Origin: a virus
IMG/VR virus record: IMGVR_UViG_3300042563_003046
Location: 1 to 60,646 of that record
Direction: 5' to 3' (one strand)
DNA: 60,646 nt
The position numbers and the translations under genes are program-made. Under the pieces are notes generated by a model. That model ran no database searches. It saw only the letters and a program-made list of their open reading frames with translations, and was not told where the DNA came from. Below are positions 34,507-43,243 of this stretch, one piece after another. Positions within the stretch are counted from its first letter, which is position 1, and each line of letters begins with the position of its first letter.

Positions 34507-36539
34507 GCGGGTATTGTAATACTATATTCGCGAATGACAAACCCATTTTTATATGGAGTTGCATCAAATCGGGCTAGGAATGTTATGCCCTTGTAGGTAG
34601 GTGGAGTAGTGGCAGGAATAGATATAGTGCCAACAGCATACTTATATCTTGGATCCTTTGTCCCTGTAGTCCAAACTACACTGAGGTCTTCGTGCAAAGT
34701 GGCGCCCAAATTCAAACCACCCCACGGAGTTGTGAAGGAAACTGGTTTCGGCCGAAACATTTGCAGGTCACCCATCGAAGGGACGAGTGGAGTCTCCGTG
34801 TAATATTCTGTTACCATACATGGGAATGTCCCAGATAAACCTTCCTCTACTCGTGGCTCGAAGTGTGTTTCGATGCCCCCGTTTCTTAATGGGAATGCGG
34901 TGACCTCGATGCTTAGAAGAATGCTGGGTAGGTTATACTGGATAACAGAGGCATATGTTCTAGGAGTAACGCTCGGGGTAATAATCGTGGACGAATTCTC
35001 GTATACTCGAATATCGTCTAATTGATAAATGACGCGAGAAGTTGAATTTGCTTCTGGGCTAGCTGGGGTCTCATCGCTGTAGTAAGTTGTTACCTCTTCT
35101 GTCAGCAAAGCATTAGTCTCTACTGCGCTAATGAATGGAGTATCATTGATGGTCAACGATGGATTCTCGTTTAAGAAAACGCTAGTGACTCCATTAGTCC
35201 AAACCTGACGCGATCTAAGACCACTCGATGATGTAGAATATACACCGCTCCATGTTAGCGCACCCCAGATTTGAGGATCTACATCTTGCGATGTCCCTGC
35301 TGCGGCTACTTCTACGGTAGAGGATTCGTAAACAGTCGTCATGCTGTCTTTGAAAATCAGACGTGTATTACCACCCTGTTCGAAATCAGGAGTTAACGTG
35401 AAGTTGGTGGTCTCAGTAATAGCACCCCAGCTCTGAGAAATTGTGTCAGATCCCTTGAGACCAGTTACTCCCTCTGTAGTAACCGCAGTATTACGGTGAA
35501 TGTTGAGTTCTCCAGCACGGTATACGAGCTCAGAAGAGACGTCACCAACCTCAGGTAGCGACTCGGTATTGCTAACAGTAGTCTCACGAGTCGTGATTAA
35601 GTAAGCAGATCGATTGATGGATGATTCTAGCGATCCCGCATTTAACTGGTATTGAAGCTGCGTAGTCTCAGCTTGAACTCGGTCTGGTGTTTCTCTTTTG
35701 TATGTGAGCCCAATGGTATCACCAGACAAGGTAATTGGATCAGGAATCGAGGCTACCTTTTCTGTGAAAGTAGTGCTCTGAAGATTATCAAAGTAGATGA
35801 GTGGTGGGATTCCAGCAGGAGGAGTTCCAACCGAGATATCAACTGGTGATGGCCAGCTTGCAACTTGACGAGTAGTTTTGACTGCTTGTCCATTACCAAG
35901 AGGCTCGACACGAGAAGAGATGATATTAATCCCCGTATCGACTGCAGCATCGTCAGGAACGACAGCTGTTACAGTATCGTTGATGGTAACAATTTCGCCA
36001 TAAGTAACACCGCTCGACGAGTTGGGCTTAAGGTATATCAATTGCTGCACTACAAATAAGCTATCGAGCTCCTGCTCCCCGATTCGTTTTTGGGTTACAT
36101 CATACAGGAACCAATCTCCTTGGAACTGTCCTTCTGGGAGATCAGGCATAGCAGATCCTATTTCTAGGTTTACTGCTTCTGGGTCAAAGTTACTGCGTAA
36201 AATAACATAAGTCCGAGTAACCGTGTCTACAAGGCGCCCACCGATCTGGGTATTAGCATACTCAAAATTGTAAGCATCTTGATTATCTCGCTCGGCCGCA
36301 TAGTAGTAACGGAAGAATCTACCCTGCTGATCTTGTCCATTAGCGGCATCACTAGACGTAATCAAGACGAGCTTATGATGTGGCCATGAGCGGGGATCAG
36401 GATGCGGGGTTCCGTATTCTGGGACATTTTTCTCCCCGATACGTTGCGCATCTACGCGCTCATAAAATAAAATATCGCCCACATCGGGAGATACAAAGGA
36501 GATTACGCGTTGCCGTTGTGGTGTGGGGTCGAGTGACAT
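34503..36539 (-). CDS. Large beta-rich tail/appendage protein, 678 aa
   Basis: Start 36539 (MSLDPTPQRQR) preferred over 36569. Almost entirely Thr/Ser/Val-rich beta sequence with repeated TxxxSRxxW...WG units (about residues 210-560), typical of a tail structural protein. No enzyme motif seen. Preceded by an inverted repeat (CTTGACA / TGTCAAG, 36558-36584) which could contain a promoter. First gene of the tail subcluster. Confidence 0.6.
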   Translation of the reverse strand: MSLDPTPQRQRVISFVSPDVGDILFYERVDAQRIGEKNVPEYGTPHPDPRSWPHHKLVLITSSDAANGQDQQGRFFRYYYAAERDNQDAYNFEYANTQIGGRLVDTVTRTYVILRSNFDPEAVNLEIGSAMPDLPEGQFQGDWFLYDVTQKRIGEQELDSLFVVQQLIYLKPNSSSGVTYGEIVTINDTVTAVVPDDAAVDTGINIISSRVEPLGNGQAVKTTRQVASWPSPVDISVGTPPAGIPPLIYFDNLQSTTFTEKVASIPDPITLSGDTIGLTYKRETPDRVQAETTQLQYQLNAGSLESSINRSAYLITTRETTVSNTESLPEVGDVSSELVYRAGELNIHRNTAVTTEGVTGLKGSDTISQSWGAITETTNFTLTPDFEQGGNTRLIFKDSMTTVYESSTVEVAAAGTSQDVDPQIWGALTWSGVYSTSSSGLRSRQVWTNGVTSVFLNENPSLTINDTPFISAVETNALLTEEVTTYYSDETPASPEANSTSRVIYQLDDIRVYENSSTIITPSVTPRTYASVIQYNLPSILLSIEVTAFPLRNGGIETHFEPRVEEGLSGTFPCMVTEYYTETPLVPSMGDLQMFRPKPVSFTTPWGGLNLGATLHEDLSVVWTTGTKDPRYKYAVGTISIPATTPPTYKGITFLARFDATPYKNGFVIREYSITIPA

Positions 36540-36604
36540 GAAATTGGTAAGCAGATCTTGACAGAGCAATCTGTAATGTCAAGATTTGATATTCAGGCTA
36601 CAGG

Positions 36605-36674
36605 AAGCAGGTGCACGATTCGAACATGCATGGCCTCCTCAGGAAGGCATCTTAACCAATTAGATCAACCTTGC
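36605..36674 (-). tRNA. Degenerate tRNA-like sequence
   Basis: Minus strand: D-arm ATCT-AATTGGTTA-AGAT with canonical G18G19; T-arm GCATG-TTCGAAT-CGTGC; acceptor GCAAGGT / ACCTGCT pairs only with a bulge. The anticodon stem CCTTC / GGAGG closes a loop of only four bases (CTGA), so no standard anticodon can be read, and CCA is not encoded. Either a decayed tRNA or a tRNA-like element in the 370-bp gap upstream of the tail genes. Confidence 0.45.
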
Positions 36675-36696
36675 TATAGTCGTGTAGATATTTATT

Positions 36697-36828
36697 TCAT
36701 TTGGCGTAATACGGTTCTATGATAATTACCCCAGTTGGGGTAGCTGTCAACTTCGCATACTTGCCTTTATATGTCAAGCTGGCACAGGAAGTAAAGAATA
36801 GAATCGTAATTGCTGAGATTGTTTTCAT
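36697..36828 (-). CDS. Small lipoprotein, 43 aa (possible outer-membrane spanin)
   Basis: Begins MKTISAITILFFTSCASL: a short hydrophobic signal with lipobox FTSC and Cys at residue 15, then a 28-residue polar tail rich in Lys, Thr and Pro. Lipoproteins of this size near lysis genes often act as o-spanins, and it lies just downstream of a set of small membrane proteins. Too short for usual gene calling. Confidence 0.6.
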   Translation of the reverse strand: MKTISAITILFFTSCASLTYKGKYAKLTATPTGVIIIEPYYAK

Positions 36829-36905
36829 GGTATTGATAGTATGTTAAAGTATTGGTATTGCAATGTTTTTGCTTATGTTCCCGAAACAGATTTCGTTAAC
36901 AAGAA

Positions 36906-37346
36906 TTAACTATATGTGATTTTTATATTCGATTTCTTGCCGTAAAACTTCCAGCCGAAAGCACACACGCCAGCGTAAATGATTCGTGCGTCCCAAGGTG
37001 CGCGGGGCGCGATTAAATCGCGTATCCAACAATCAATCTCTTTACGAGTGAACGGCGTGTTGCGACAACCACCTAGTTGATAACCAAGATCGTGCACTAA
37101 GCCGCCGATCATGTTCGCGGGAGTATCGTTGTAGCACGTTAAGCCATCCCATTCGTAGCCTTCAAAGATCGTCAGTCTGCCGTCGCGGAAGGATGCGATA
37201 TGGTATAGCCCATCATTCGTCCAAACATCAAACGGCTCGATTATGCGACCAATCAGATAGGTTTTTTCTGACTCAAGGCGATATGCCCAGTTGTCAGAGA
37301 GTCTGCCGTCGTCGGAGTAAACTAATTTATTAGTGCTGGTAATCAT
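36906..37346 (-). CDS. DUF1353-like lysis-region protein, 146 aa
   Basis: Start 37346 (MITSTNKLVY), overlapping the 36-residue gene by 17 nt. Pattern YEWDGLTCYN...NMIGGLVHDLGYQLGG...TRKEIDCWIRDLI matches the DUF1353 type (WDG, then LVHD), phage proteins of uncertain, possibly hydrolytic function frequently near lysis genes. The C-terminal half has a hydrophobic stretch (IIYAGVCAFGWKFYG). Confidence 0.6.
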   Translation of the reverse strand: MITSTNKLVYSDDGRLSDNWAYRLESEKTYLIGRIIEPFDVWTNDGLYHIASFRDGRLTIFEGYEWDGLTCYNDTPANMIGGLVHDLGYQLGGCRNTPFTRKEIDCWIRDLIAPRAPWDARIIYAGVCAFGWKFYGKKSNIKITYS

Positions 37347-37440
37347 CGTCGTCAAAAAAGTTTGAGCAAACCATACAAACCATGACAACAACAAAAATTG
37401 TAGTCGCAATAATTTTTACATATAAGTGTTGGTCGCTCAT
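37330..37440 (-). CDS. Tiny single-span membrane protein, 36 aa
   Basis: MSDQHLYVK, then a hydrophobic segment (IIATTIFVVVMVCMVCSN) and an acidic FFDDDDYQH tail. ATGA overlap with the upstream 65-residue gene and a 17-nt overlap with the downstream one. Fits the small nested proteins of lysis cassettes (holin accessory or spanin). Not long enough for standard gene calling. Confidence 0.55.
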   Translation of the reverse strand: MSDQHLYVKIIATTIFVVVMVCMVCSNFFDDDDYQH

Positions 37441-37634
37441 TGTTCAATTCTGCTTGGTGTTTGGTCAATGTAGCTTCGGGCGGTAATCAAACCTGTCATC
37501 GCCACGGAAAGCATGAATGAGGCGGTCTCGCGCCAATCGGAAAAATTAACTGTTGGCAATCCTGCGCTGGCACTTGTTCCCATCGCAATGAGGATGTATA
37601 AAGATAACCTTGCCATGGATTGTTTTTGATTCAT
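37437..37634 (-). CDS. Small membrane protein of the lysis cassette, 65 aa
   Basis: Start 37634 (MNQKQSMARLS), overlapping the upstream stop as ATGA. Two hydrophobic segments (LSLYILIAMGTSASAG and SFMLSVAMTGLITA) with a short loop suggest a holin. The longer frame to 37922 is an artefact of the PEPE-coding repeat. Confidence 0.6.
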   Translation of the reverse strand: MNQKQSMARLSLYILIAMGTSASAGLPTVNFSDWRETASFMLSVAMTGLITARSYIDQTPSRIEQ

Positions 37635-37816
37635 TTCTTTTTCCGTAAAAGATTGCAGAGGGTGACAATGGAAACGCAAATCAGAAGTATTGTCGAAGAC
37701 GTTTTCAAAGCCCAATCCAGTTGCTCTTGAAACTGAGTAATGACACCCAATGAGGATGCAGCAATGCCGATAAGCCCATTGACGATATTGTATGTCGCAC
37801 TGTGTTCCTCGATCAT
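37631..37816 (-). CDS. Holin-like small membrane protein, 61 aa
   Basis: Two potential membrane helices (NIVNGLIGIAASSLGVI and SSTILLICVSIVTLCNLL) and a basic end RKKK, the usual charge pattern of holins. First of four overlapping small genes. Endolysin itself is encoded 6 kb downstream in the same direction. Confidence 0.6.
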   Translation of the reverse strand: MIEEHSATYNIVNGLIGIAASSLGVITQFQEQLDWALKTSSTILLICVSIVTLCNLLRKKK

Positions 37817-37821
37817 AATAT

Positions 37822-38202
<381 letters not shown>

Positions 38203-38206
38203 AAAA

Positions 38207-41200
38207 TTATACCCATGTAGCAATTAGTGTTCTTTTCCAAGTATTTGTTGCAGTGCAAACATAAATGTATGAATCATCCCAACAAATGTCCCCAGCGTTA
38301 CCCGCTGCCGCTGCGCTGGCTGGTGTCTTGGCTGTGCGAATACGTAAAATGTTGGAGTTGATATCAACGGCTGCGGTTGGCGTTGTTGTACCTAACCCTA
38401 AGTTCCCTCCTCCGAGTAGAGTCATTACTGCTGATCCGCCATTACGCCACTGCGTAGCCATTTCTGTGGATGCTAAAGCTGCTCTGCCAGTTGTCCCATT
38501 GTGCTTATACGCATCTAGCACAATGACTGGCGTGGTAGGCGCAGTAACTCCAGAATGAGCGAAGATTGACACTGCTCCTGAGTTGTCCGCTACAGAAGAA
38601 AATCCTATGAGTGACAGCCCAGCGCCAGAACTACTACCTTGTGCAACTCTAGCAACTACTGACGTGGTCACGTTAGGAGTGAATCCTACACCTGTGAAGT
38701 TAGCAGTAGTAGACCCACCAATATCTAAACCAGCGTTGGTAGCTGTGTTATGAATATGCAGTCTATTGTTAGGAGCTACGATACCTACGCCTACACCAGC
38801 TATACGTGCCGATAGCAGTGAGGCATAAGCTGTTCCGTTGTAATACTGGTAATTCCAACCACTGAACTCTGTTGGTGTTGCGAGAGTGGTATAAGTGTTG
38901 TTAGAGTACTCAAATGCAGTAAACTGAACAAGTCCAGCATTGCCGAATGAGTTATCGTTCTGTCCTATCGTCTGATAAGTTTTAAGGTAACGGTTGGTCA
39001 TCCTTGTTTTAGTCACAAGACCTGCATTTTTACCTGTGCTATTATCGGTTGTGTTCCATATAACGGAAACAGGCGCGTCACTAGCAGCAGCAGTCCCGAA
39101 TAAGTTAAATTTCCCTTGGCTACCGTCACCACGGGTAGTTCCTCCTATAGTCATATACACCGCAGAACTTGAGAACCCTTGATAGAGTGCTTGATTGCCA
39201 CTGAGCGTCTGACTATCAAATGTTCCAGTATTGTTGCGTGTCACGTTCCCAGCACTTGATACGGTTAGGCTAGTATAGTTTGCGGCATCATAGCCGATTC
39301 GCATTTGTTCCGTCAGCGCGATTGTGTGAAGAGTCGCTGATGGAGTAGCTGTTCCGATCCCGACATTGCCACCATTAGGTTGTAGATTAACATAGCTCGT
39401 TGTCCGTGTGGCGCTTCCTGTGCCTTGCAAAGTCAGGTCATCGTTAGCTGCAATGCCGCCATTGATCTGCGCGATTGTCGGAGTTGTGATAGTTGGCGAT
39501 GTCGCAAAAACCAATGAGCCGCTGCCCGTTTCATCTGTGACCGCTGCGGCAAGGTTCGTGCTGCTTGGAGTGGCTAAAAAAGTTGCAACGCCCGTGCCGA
39601 GTCCCGTCATGTCCGATGGAGCAACTCGCCCTTCTTGGTCGTCCACAATAGCAATGGTGCCATTAACTCCAGCGACAGGCTGGAGAGTTTGGAGATCAAT
39701 TGACAATGTTGGTTGATCGCTGCCATAGATAACCGTCCAACCAGTCAGCAACCAAGGTCTGTCACTATCACTTGTATTTGTCGCCTCATATAAAATGGTG
39801 TCACCATCGTTAAGGATAAGCGTCCACACTCCCGCGTACCAAGAAAGCTCCTGATTGCTGGAAAACCAAACTCTCTTGCCGTTGATTAGTGAGCCGTCAT
39901 CAACCAATGGCTCAGTAAATGCTGGTGTCGTGCCTGTGACCGTGATGACCGATGTTAGAGGCAAAGCACCAATATCAGCAGGAGTAAGAGGATCACTTCC
40001 GCCGATTGCGTGAGTCGGAGCGTGAAGTGCCAGTGCCTGTGTCGTGCCGAATAGTAACTGATGATTGTTTGCGAAACCAGTTGTTCCAGTCCCGCCAGAA
40101 TCGACAAGTGTTACTGGGAATGTAAAGTATGCGTTCGCTGTTCCACCATTAACTAAAGACGGTGTCCCAGATACCAACCATATCTGGAAGTTTTGAGAAG
40201 CGTCACGATCTTGCAGGAACAGTTGCTGTCCTTCTTGAATGAAGCCTAAGAAAAACTCAATGTCGTCATTGTCTTGATCTTTGTGTGATACGTTAATGCT
40301 AGTTGCATTTATCTGAGTCGCATTGTTCCAAATAACATTAGCATCGGTTGGATCGCCAGTAGTTATCGTAGTTTTGGCTCGATAGTGCCAAGTAGTGACT
40401 GAAGAATTTCCGCTGTATCCACGTCTCCAAACGGCTGCGCCCTCTGTAGCGTCCGTGCAAATGTAGATTGCGCCATCAACGGTTTCCCAGCGAGTATTGG
40501 GAACAAAGCCTTGAGTTATGTCATCTGTCGCAGATGGGTTTATTTCGTCGATTGCAAGAATCCTTAAAATCTGCCCACTGTTGATCTGTCGTAAGATCAT
40601 ACGACCAGCAACCCACTGCCAGCGATAGCCAACCGAGCACTCAATTTCTAATCCTTGCGCTCCTGCTTCTCGAATTACTGAGGCGTTTGCGAAGATAATG
40701 TCTGCGCCAGATTCCATCGTGCCGCCAGCAAGCGGCAGCACGTCGAGTGCCGTTCTCATTGCACTAGCTGCCCCCGCCCCAAACGTGTAAGTGGTCGCGT
40801 TAAATGTCGCTGCCGTGCCGATTGTCGCTGAGTTGATTGCTGGCGATGTCAGCGTTTTGTTGGTGAGTGTTTGAGCAACTGCCGTTGTTACTACATCTTC
40901 GGAGATATTAGCAGTAGGGGCTACGTCAAAAGCTGCTGCCGTGCCAAGAGAATTTATGGTCGCATATCCGCTTAAATCTTGGTCGCCTGTGTTTGTTCCG
41001 CTCGATGTGCCGCTAAATGTTCCCGATTGAGTAGCTAGTGTGCCAAGTGCTAATGCCGTGCGATGCGCTGCCGCCGCGCCTGTGCCGTAGGTAAATGATG
41101 TCCCTGTGATGTTCAATCCAGTGGATTGCATCACCCCTACGTTTGAGACTGCAAATACTTCTCCCGCAGCACTGTTGCCACTAATTATCTTGCCACTATT

Positions 41201-41578
41201 ACTTGAGATATTTGCGCCGATACCACTATAACTTTGTATGTCCGCGCCAGTGGAGCTGACACTTGTTATGTAAGCACCTATCCCATCCACACTACTGATA
41301 CCTGAACCATATCCAGTAAGTGAGGCAAATTCTGAAGCGTTGCCGCTTTCACTTACACCCCTTACAGCAAGTCCTGTGACTGTCTGAGCCTCAAATGTTG
41401 CAACTAACAAATCAGCAGTCCCATCGCTGGTCGTCTCGCTAGTTACACTATTTGGGGCTATTGATATAGCAGCGTAGGCCAATGTAAGATCCCAATTATT
41501 CTCTTCAACAGTTAAGCCAAAGTTTTCTTCAGAAACTGTTAGAATATGTCTTGGTGTAGTTGAAGGTTCGAGTGGCAT
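38207..41578 (-). CDS. Tail fibre, 1123 aa
   Basis: Long Ala/Thr/Ser/Gly-rich protein with repeated fibre-like units (GTAAAFDVA, TNLAAAVTDETG, QTLTNKTLTSPAI), ending with AGNAGDICWDDSYIYVCTATNTWKRT, a C-terminal pattern seen in many tail fibres. Preceded by a small beta-sandwich protein that may be the attachment adaptor. It likely determines receptor binding. Start at 41578 shared with the upstream stop (TAATG). Confidence 0.85.
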   Translation of the reverse strand: MPLEPSTTPRHILTVSEENFGLTVEENNWDLTLAYAAISIAPNSVTSETTSDGTADLLVATFEAQTVTGLAVRGVSESGNASEFASLTGYGSGISSVDGIGAYITSVSSTGADIQSYSGIGANISSNSGKIISGNSAAGEVFAVSNVGVMQSTGLNITGTSFTYGTGAAAAHRTALALGTLATQSGTFSGTSSGTNTGDQDLSGYATINSLGTAAAFDVAPTANISEDVVTTAVAQTLTNKTLTSPAINSATIGTAATFNATTYTFGAGAASAMRTALDVLPLAGGTMESGADIIFANASVIREAGAQGLEIECSVGYRWQWVAGRMILRQINSGQILRILAIDEINPSATDDITQGFVPNTRWETVDGAIYICTDATEGAAVWRRGYSGNSSVTTWHYRAKTTITTGDPTDANVIWNNATQINATSINVSHKDQDNDDIEFFLGFIQEGQQLFLQDRDASQNFQIWLVSGTPSLVNGGTANAYFTFPVTLVDSGGTGTTGFANNHQLLFGTTQALALHAPTHAIGGSDPLTPADIGALPLTSVITVTGTTPAFTEPLVDDGSLINGKRVWFSSNQELSWYAGVWTLILNDGDTILYEATNTSDSDRPWLLTGWTVIYGSDQPTLSIDLQTLQPVAGVNGTIAIVDDQEGRVAPSDMTGLGTGVATFLATPSSTNLAAAVTDETGSGSLVFATSPTITTPTIAQINGGIAANDDLTLQGTGSATRTTSYVNLQPNGGNVGIGTATPSATLHTIALTEQMRIGYDAANYTSLTVSSAGNVTRNNTGTFDSQTLSGNQALYQGFSSSAVYMTIGGTTRGDGSQGKFNLFGTAAASDAPVSVIWNTTDNSTGKNAGLVTKTRMTNRYLKTYQTIGQNDNSFGNAGLVQFTAFEYSNNTYTTLATPTEFSGWNYQYYNGTAYASLLSARIAGVGVGIVAPNNRLHIHNTATNAGLDIGGSTTANFTGVGFTPNVTTSVVARVAQGSSSGAGLSLIGFSSVADNSGAVSIFAHSGVTAPTTPVIVLDAYKHNGTTGRAALASTEMATQWRNGGSAVMTLLGGGNLGLGTTTPTAAVDINSNILRIRTAKTPASAAAAGNAGDICWDDSYIYVCTATNTWKRTLIATWV

Positions 41579-41925
41579 TAGATATTGGTGACGTTGTCTT
41601 CGACTTTAACAGTGCCCTTGATGAGCTTATCAGATAGACCGCTGCTGTCAGATAGCCAAAAAAGATCCCAATAGTAAGTGATATGGCCATCAAGTTTCAG
41701 CGTTTCCGATTTTGGTAGGATGCAGCTAACTATACCACTAGCACCAGAGATTACGGATTCACAAATAAAAGAAGCAACCAAGGGTTGCTTGGGCGCTCTT
41801 CGTATTTGTGCTGTAAAAGTATCCGCAGATACGTCTACTATAGTATTATCAGAATCACGAATTGTGATCTGGAAACCGAAATCTGCTGCTCGGCTGACTA
41901 GTAAATTATGTTGTGCTGCGGCCAT
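41578..41925 (-). CDS. Ig-like/BppU-like fibre adaptor, 115 aa
   Basis: Pattern ADFGFQITIRDSDNTIVDVSADTFTAQIR resembles the N-terminal beta sandwich of phage baseplate upper proteins and small fibre-attachment proteins. Immediately upstream of the fibre gene. The start overlaps the preceding gene by 20 nt. Confidence 0.6.
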   Translation of the reverse strand: MAAAQHNLLVSRAADFGFQITIRDSDNTIVDVSADTFTAQIRRAPKQPLVASFICESVISGASGIVSCILPKSETLKLDGHITYYWDLFWLSDSSGLSDKLIKGTVKVEDNVTNI

Positions 41926-42244
41926 TGGATGTCATTGCTTTTTCTACGGCAACGACGAATCCTACAGGTGCTTTAGTATCTTGTCCAGACTCATTTTCAG
42001 AATCTTCAGACATAACGTAGTCATGCACACTATCAAGATGGTCGCAGGCGAGGATGATACTTTCTAGCGCTTCAGGTTCAATAAGCTCTTCAGACTTGCA
42101 TTCGCAAGCATCGAGGAGACCCTTTGCGTTTTGGATAATTAAGTTTAATTTTTGAGAAACTAACTCATGGGCTTCCTGTGAATTTTCAGAGGACTCGTCT
42201 TCATACGACTCATCCTCTCCCATACCACCCTGTTGTTTAGACAT
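41906..42244 (-). CDS. Acidic hypothetical protein, 112 aa
   Basis: Start 42244 (MSKQQGGMGEDES). Glu/Ser-rich N-terminus, then helices with CEC and an acidic middle. Not recognised; located between capsid-region and fibre genes. Confidence 0.55.
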   Translation of the reverse strand: MSKQQGGMGEDESYEDESSENSQEAHELVSQKLNLIIQNAKGLLDACECKSEELIEPEALESIILACDHLDSVHDYVMSEDSENESGQDTKAPVGFVVAVEKAMTSNGRSTT

Positions 42245-42262
42245 GTAATCTCCACCCATAAT

Positions 42263-43117
42263 TTATAGATATTTGTATTTGCGATATAGCTGCAGGGCAA
42301 ACTGATTCGGCGTAGTCTTACCTAGCTCACCGCCCATTCCTCCGAGCATCTCTTCGATCTCGGATCGTTTTTGTATATCACGCTTAGACTTTGGATCAAA
42401 AGAAGTTCCATGCGTTGTTATAAAAAGTTGCTCTACAAGGTCTGGATCGGGCGCTTGGTCAGCCTGCTCACTACCCTTATTTGACATAGCTGGATCTTCC
42501 ATTTGTAAAGAACCATCACTATCAAATTCCTTTTCATTTGGAATTTGAACAGGCGTTAGCGCCTCCTCTATAGGTTGCACGGCAGAAGCAATGCGTTTAT
42601 CGGCAGCCTCTGTAAATGATTGTTTTTCTTTTTCAGCCTCCAGCGCTTGGCGTTCAGCTTCCTTTTGGCGCTTTGCAAGTTTTGCTTGCTCATACCTATT
42701 CGCAATCTCTTCATCCGAGGGTGCAGCTGCTGCAGATTTATTGGCCTCGCGTGTTGCCGTGACTGTATCACCAATAAGTCTAGCTATGCCATATCCTGTA
42801 TTGACAGGATCGAGTAAGCCCGTAGTAAAGCGATCAACAGCACTGCTATTCTCAGCCATTTCTAGAACCTTATCGGCCTCTTCCTGACGAGCATCTTCAC
42901 TAAGTGCAAGGCGTCCTACGTCAAAGGCAGTTTTGGCTACTACTGCAGCCTTGCCTAATCCTTTTCCTAATACTTTACCTGCGGCCTTTTTAGTGACATT
43001 GCGCATAGGCCTTTGTGCAGCACGAAGAGTTGATAAACCAGTATTGGGTAGTCCAACAGGATACTTCGCAGCAGTGCTAATAATACTCGATTGTGGGATA
43101 CTAAGTGGAAGAGCCAT
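42263..43117 (-). CDS. Virion-region protein, paralog of the gene at 49183, 284 aa
   Basis: Residues about 95-155 (RFTTGLLDPVNTGYGIARL...SAAAAPSDEEIANRYEQAK) resemble residues about 120-180 of the gene at 49183-49761 (RFAKGFFSPAETVVGIGAM...SALNAPSDDELMRRYLEAK). Coiled-coil middle and a C-terminal FALQLYRKYKYL. Placed just after the capsid gene and its terminators; probably a head or injection component, not proven. Confidence 0.6.
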   Translation of the reverse strand: MALPLSIPQSSIISTAAKYPVGLPNTGLSTLRAAQRPMRNVTKKAAGKVLGKGLGKAAVVAKTAFDVGRLALSEDARQEEADKVLEMAENSSAVDRFTTGLLDPVNTGYGIARLIGDTVTATREANKSAAAAPSDEEIANRYEQAKLAKRQKEAERQALEAEKEKQSFTEAADKRIASAVQPIEEALTPVQIPNEKEFDSDGSLQMEDPAMSNKGSEQADQAPDPDLVEQLFITTHGTSFDPKSKRDIQKRSEIEEMLGGMGGELGKTTPNQFALQLYRKYKYL

Positions 43118-43133
43118 AATTATAAGATGTTGT

Positions 43134-43238
43134 GTAAAAAGAAACCCTGATCCCTATTAATCCCGCAGGATTAAGGAAGGGGATTCAGGGATAAAAAGAA
43201 GCTAGTGGGCACTACCATTAGCAGCGCCCACTAGCTAG
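43134..43238 (-). terminator. Tandem terminators after the capsid gene
   Basis: Minus strand: the first hairpin pairs CTAGTGGGC with GCCCACTAG (43202-43236) and is followed by TTCTTTTTAT; the second pairs CCCTGAATCCCC with GGGATCAGGG (43145-43191) and is followed by TTTCTTTTT. Together they would confine the highly expressed capsid transcript. Confidence 0.8.
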
Positions 43239-43243
43239 ATTAA

